Shown piece after piece: positions 3,741 to 6,757 of a DNA stretch of 6,757 nt (the first letter of the stretch is position 1; each line of letters begins with the position of its first letter). The position numbers and the translations under genes are program-made. The notes beneath the pieces are model-generated. The model was not told where the DNA came from, ran no database searches, and saw nothing but the letters and a program-made list of their open reading frames with translations. The DNA is from Clostridiales bacterium (GTDB lineage: Bacteria; Bacillota; Clostridia; Tissierellales; Sedimentibacteraceae), in contig DNNV01000299.1 in the NCBI GenBank assembly GCA_003497505.1, forward strand, positions 1-6,757. Direction: 5' to 3'.

Positions 3741-4751
3741 ATGGAGTTAAATATGAAAGAAACATTCAAGGCATTAGTTGTCAGGGAACAAAGCAACGGC
3801 TCTTTCCAAAGAAGCATTGAAAGCATGGAAGCTTCCTCACTGCCCGACGGAGAGGTTACCATAAAGGTAGAGTATTCAAGCTTGAATTATAAGGACGCTC
3901 TTTCCTCAATAGGCAACAAAGGCGTAACAAGAAAGTATCCTCATACTCCCGGCATTGATGCTGCAGGAATTGTGTTAAGTGACACATCAGGGCAGTTTGA
4001 ACCGGGCCAGCAGGTGATTGTTACAGGCTTTGACTTTGGAATGAACACCCACGGCGGATTTGGAGAATATATAAGGGTGCCTGCAGGATGGGTCATACAG
4101 CTTCCTGAGACTCTTTCAATGAAGGAAAGCATGATTTATGGAACGGCAGGATTTACGGCGGCATTATCCGTTAACAAGCTTGTTAATTATGGAATTAAGC
4201 CGGAGGATGGACCAATATTGGTAACGGGTGCAACAGGCGGCGTGGGCAGCGTGGCTGTTTCCATTCTTCACAAGCTGGGCTACAGTGTTACAGCGTTAAC
4301 AGGAAAGGCACAGGCAAAGGACATGCTGATAAAATCAGGAGCAAAGAGTATTATATCCAGAGAAGAACTGCTTGAAAATGCACACAAGGCCCTGCTTAAG
4401 GAACAATGGGCAGGGGTAATTGACACAGTAGGCGGAAATATTCTTGAGGCGGCCATAAAGTCCACAAAATATTCCGGTTGTGTAACCTGCTGCGGAAATG
4501 TGGCATCACCATCCTTGGCCATTACCGTTTATCCGTTTATTTTGCGCGGTATTGCTCTCCTAGGTGTTGATTCCGTTGAGTGCCCAATGCAGATTCGTAA
4601 GGAGATATGGCAAAGGCTGGCAGGCCAGTGGAAGCCTGAAAATCTGGAAAGCAATTCCCGAGAAATATCTTTGCCGGAGATCAGCGAAAATGTTGACCTG
4701 ATGCTGAAGGGTCAGTTGACGGGACGTACTGTAATTAATTTGAATAAATAG
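3741..4751 (+). CDS. acuI: Acrylyl-CoA reductase / quinone-oxidoreductase-like MDR enzyme, YhdH/AcuI family
   Basis: A 336-residue zinc-free medium-chain reductase. From memory it closely follows E. coli YhdH: SSLNYKDAL (46-54), PGIDAAG (70-76), MIYGTAGFTA (131-140), the nucleotide-binding loop VTGATGGVGSVA (161-172), WAGVIDTVGG (223-232), CCG (250-252), PFILRGIALLGVDSV (265-279) and the C-terminal GRTVINL. YhdH/AcuI enzymes reduce acrylyl-CoA to propionyl-CoA with NADPH and protect cells from this toxic electrophile; the physiological substrate here is inferred. The alcohol-dehydrogenase zinc ligands are absent, as usual for this branch. ATG 3741 has GGAGG (3730-3734) 6 bases upstream; an internal ATG at 3753 is less well placed. 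Expression should be controlled by the divergent MarR through the two operators. The transcript ends at the strong hairpin 4769-4810. Confidence 0.92.
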   Translation: MELNMKETFKALVVREQSNGSFQRSIESMEASSLPDGEVTIKVEYSSLNYKDALSSIGNKGVTRKYPHTPGIDAAGIVLSDTSGQFEPGQQVIVTGFDFGMNTHGGFGEYIRVPAGWVIQLPETLSMKESMIYGTAGFTAALSVNKLVNYGIKPEDGPILVTGATGGVGSVAVSILHKLGYSVTALTGKAQAKDMLIKSGAKSIISREELLENAHKALLKEQWAGVIDTVGGNILEAAIKSTKYSGCVTCCGNVASPSLAITVYPFILRGIALLGVDSVECPMQIRKEIWQRLAGQWKPENLESNSREISLPEISENVDLMLKGQLTGRTVINLNK

Positions 4752-4768
4752 TAAGGCTGATTTTATTA

Positions 4769-4810
4769 AAACCCATGCTTGCACGCAATATTGTGTGCAA
4801 GCACGGGTTT
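4769..4810. terminator. Long bidirectional terminator between acuI and the racemase gene
   Basis: AAACCC-A-TGCTTGCACGCAA pairs with TTGTGTGCAAGCA-C-GGGTTT, giving a stem of about 19 pairs with a single A/C mismatch, one G-T pair and a tiny loop. The minus-strand reading is followed by TTTTAATAAAAT, a good terminator tail for the racemase operon. The plus-strand tail (TTTATAT) is weaker but may serve acuI. It lies between two convergent genes. Confidence 0.85.
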
Positions 4811-4848
4811 ATATGATGATACAAAAATTATCAATTGGCATTAATTCT

Positions 4849-5610
4849 TTAAAAATATCCGAAATATCTCTTCTGAACTACTGCCTGCTTCACCCAGTTA
4901 ATAAGGGTAATAAAATCAAATACAGGAAGTCCGGTTGCCCTTTGGATGTCGCTGGCATATGGCGGAAGATCACTGCACTCCAAAAGTATTGCCCCTATGT
5001 CCGGTCTTTCATTAACCAGCCTCTGTGCTGTTTCAGCCAGGTCTCTTGTCAGCCATTCATTGTCCAGTTGTGTCTGCCCCCACCGAATGGGCGCAAAGCT
5101 TTCCAGATTGCCGATATTCTGAATCACGCAGTCATTTATATCAACCCCGACTTTCTTAAGCAGTGCATCGTTTAAATTTTCTCCGCTTGCCGCAAATACT
5201 GCTATCTTTTGTGAAGGCTTCAGCCCAAGCTTAATCAGAGGTATTTGGCACAGACTGGATAGAAACACAGGCACATCTACAGCCTCTGCTACCTGTCTCT
5301 GAAAATGAGCGAAATAACCGCATGCGCTGATAATGGCACGTACGCCATCGGCTTCCAGCTCCCTTGCGGCGGCAATTATTTCAGCTTCTATTTCCTGCGC
5401 CCCCACAAACAGAAGCTCTATATCGAAATTCACTTTTTTATATAATATCGGAAAATCATAGGTAGTGGCATTTGCCACATTGCCTGGTAGCTTTGGATAT
5501 ACCAGGTCTACCGCAATAATTCCAATTGGGTGTCCTGCCGTATATGTGGCAGGAACCGTATGTGTTTGATAAATATCTCCGGGTGTATGTAAAATTCCTT
5601 TCCAGCTCAC
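4849..5610 (-). CDS. Asp/Glu/hydantoin racemase-family protein
   Basis: A 253-residue cofactor-independent racemase-fold protein. The two catalytic cysteines of the fold are present: Cys97 in IISACGYF and Cys212 in ILLECSDLPPYA, spaced as expected for the acid/base pair that inverts the alpha carbon. Other family segments are PGNVANATTYDFP (42-54) and GLPVFDFITLINW (227-239). The substrate is not readable from sequence; the superfamily also includes hydantoin racemases, maleate isomerase and arylmalonate decarboxylase, although two cysteines favour racemisation. It starts at GTG 5610: AAGGAGG lies 6 bases upstream. An ATG four bases upstream is out of frame and hits a stop after two codons. 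The gene begins 11 bases after the opine dehydrogenase stop, so the two are almost certainly cotranscribed and coupled. It is followed by the 4769-4810 terminator. Confidence 0.88.
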   Translation of the reverse strand: MSWKGILHTPGDIYQTHTVPATYTAGHPIGIIAVDLVYPKLPGNVANATTYDFPILYKKVNFDIELLFVGAQEIEAEIIAAARELEADGVRAIISACGYFAHFQRQVAEAVDVPVFLSSLCQIPLIKLGLKPSQKIAVFAASGENLNDALLKKVGVDINDCVIQNIGNLESFAPIRWGQTQLDNEWLTRDLAETAQRLVNERPDIGAILLECSDLPPYASDIQRATGLPVFDFITLINWVKQAVVQKRYFGYF

Positions 5611-5621
5611 AGCATTCCTCC

Positions 5622-6757
5622 TTATTTTTCCGTATAAACTCCCTCATGCAAATATGCCAGCAGCTGTTCTTTGTCTAAATGGCCTATTCCTAAATCATCA
5701 AGAGTCATACCTTCCTTATAGTAATCATGTCCGGTCATTACCGACGCCAATGTAATCATACTGTCTATAACCTTTGTTTCCACACCGTATTTCTTGCCCA
5801 GCTCGTGATAAATATGGCAGCCAACAGGGACGTCCTCTGTAATATAACGGCTGTGAACTGTAAACGGTCCTGTACCATAAGCAGTTTCATATTGCTCGTC
5901 AAATGGAACGATGCAATCCTCACCCATGTATTCAGGTCCTAAGATGCTTGTTCGGGATAAGAAATTCTTCTTGGGAAATTCCTGAACACTTACGCCTATT
6001 GCCTTTGCCAGCTCTAATTCCTCCAGATAAAAGGAATACTGAACCTCCGCAATAGAAGGACAATATGCATGGCTGTAAATAGAATATGTGTACTTGTCAT
6101 TGCCTCCGAATATTCTTCCCCAGTTTTCCATAACACCTACCCCCAGCAATGTACCAGGGCAGTGAAGAACAGGATTCACATTGCTGAATCCGACATCCAA
6201 TACCGTATTGCCGCCGGATGGGCCGTCTCCCTGAGTAATTGCATCAAAGCATCCGAGATACTTAGTGCTCTCCAGAAAATCAGCCTGGTCGGTTGTCGGA
6301 AGCGCTGCTCCTCTCAGGGTTATGGCACGGTACACCAAGAATATCTCAGAGGTCATGACTCCTCCCTCGGTAACAACGCGTGCGCCATAAGGAGCGCTTG
6401 ACCAGCCGCCGATTATAACCTTCTTTTCACATCCCAGCTCCCTCATTTTCTTCCTTAGCTTCAAGGACCCGTAGTTGTCAGGAATGATATGAATAATCAT
6501 GCCATCCTCCAATACAGGAACCAGCTTTTCAAAAAAGATATCATGAGCAATAGAAGGAACAGCAACAATGATTATTTTGGCTCCCTTCACACATTCAGCC
6601 ACATCAGTTGTTATCATATCAAAATGTGCTGTGCCGGTGCGCTTGAATCCATATTTATTCTTCTCATTTCCCTTCAGTGTAATGCCTGTCCTGTCCACAT
6701 AAGCAAGAGTACTGGACGCATACGGCTCCAAATCACAGATTCTTACATTATTTCCTC
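5622..6757 (-). CDS. NAD(P)-dependent opine (octopine/nopaline-type) dehydrogenase, N-terminus outside the window
   Basis: An oxidoreductase that would reversibly condense an amino acid with a 2-oxo acid to an N-(carboxyalkyl) amino acid. The frame stays open to the window edge (about 377 residues visible). It starts within GNNVRICDLEPYASS, the second Rossmann strand, whose Asp suggests NAD rather than NADP; the GxGxxG loop lies beyond 6757. IIIVAVPSIAHD and IIHIIPDNYGS continue the Rossmann domain. The C-terminal octopine-dehydrogenase domain has NVNPVLHCPGTLLG with the conserved catalytic His (codon 6162-6164) and the family's RYITEDVPVG segment. A TTG at 6731 is internal, not the start. 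The TAA stop merges with the racemase AAGGAGG, so translation is probably coupled. The racemase partner suggests a D-amino acid substrate or product, which is inference. Confidence 0.88.
   Translation of the reverse strand, partial: GNNVRICDLEPYASSTLAYVDRTGITLKGNEKNKYGFKRTGTAHFDMITTDVAECVKGAKIIIVAVPSIAHDIFFEKLVPVLEDGMIIHIIPDNYGSLKLRKKMRELGCEKKVIIGGWSSAPYGARVVTEGGVMTSEIFLVYRAITLRGAALPTTDQADFLESTKYLGCFDAITQGDGPSGGNTVLDVGFSNVNPVLHCPGTLLGVGVMENWGRIFGGNDKYTYSIYSHAYCPSIAEVQYSFYLEELELAKAIGVSVQEFPKKNFLSRTSILGPEYMGEDCIVPFDEQYETAYGTGPFTVHSRYITEDVPVGCHIYHELGKKYGVETKVIDSMITLASVMTGHDYYKEGMTLDDLGIGHLDKEQLLAYLHEGVYTEK

Noticed and set aside
4795..5175. Plus-strand open frame opposite the racemase gene
   Set aside because: It starts inside the terminator stem, runs antisense to the conserved racemase and shows no protein family features.
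6069..6401. Plus-strand open frame opposite the opine dehydrogenase
   Set aside because: It is antisense to conserved catalytic segments and its translation is low in recognisable structure. It is a shadow frame.

Overview
The window looks like chromosome from a low-GC Gram-positive anaerobe, probably a Clostridia member (Lachnospiraceae-like). This is inferred from strong AGGAGG-type ribosome binding sites, sigma-A type promoters, AT-rich intergenic DNA and the protein families present. No rRNA, tRNA, transposase, phage gene or CRISPR array is visible. I cannot name a species.

Layout, left to right. (1) Positions 2-52 carry the tail of a protein ending in a CxxC zinc-ribbon-like segment. 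A cytoplasmic VanX/DdpX-type D-Ala-D-Ala dipeptidase follows on the + strand (154-717). (2) Convergent to it is a two-gene minus-strand unit (2141-740) encoding two paralogous LytTR DNA-binding proteins. Their N-terminal halves sit where a receiver domain would be but lack its acidic pocket, and they share three cysteines. (3) A roughly 560-base non-coding region (2142-2706) separates this unit from a divergent peroxiredoxin gene. It is full of structure: two diverged 41-44 bp direct repeats, a second spaced repeat pair, several palindromes, and the peroxiredoxin promoter(s). (4) bcp/PrxQ peroxiredoxin (2707-3171, +) runs tail to tail into a MarR-family regulator (3620-3177, -). (5) marR is divergent from a YhdH/AcuI-type acrylyl-CoA reductase (3741-4751, +). 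The space between them holds a near-consensus promoter with two matching palindromic operators, one on the -35 and one on the transcription start. (6) A long bidirectional terminator (4769-4810) separates this from a minus-strand operon: an opine (octopine/nopaline-type) dehydrogenase whose N-terminus runs off the window, then an Asp/Glu racemase-family protein. The dehydrogenase stop codon overlaps the racemase ribosome binding site.

How the genes may work together. MarR plus AcuI is a clear autonomous regulator-target pair for a reactive enoyl-CoA or quinone-like electrophile. The peroxiredoxin beside it fits a stress-defence theme. The dehydrogenase-racemase pair suggests synthesis or breakdown of an N-(carboxyalkyl) amino acid with a stereochemical step. 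The least explained part is the pair of cysteine-sharing LytTR proteins and the repeat-rich region in front of them. This is my best candidate for something undescribed, possibly a non-phosphorylated, redox- or ligand-sensing LytTR pair, but the sequence alone does not prove that.
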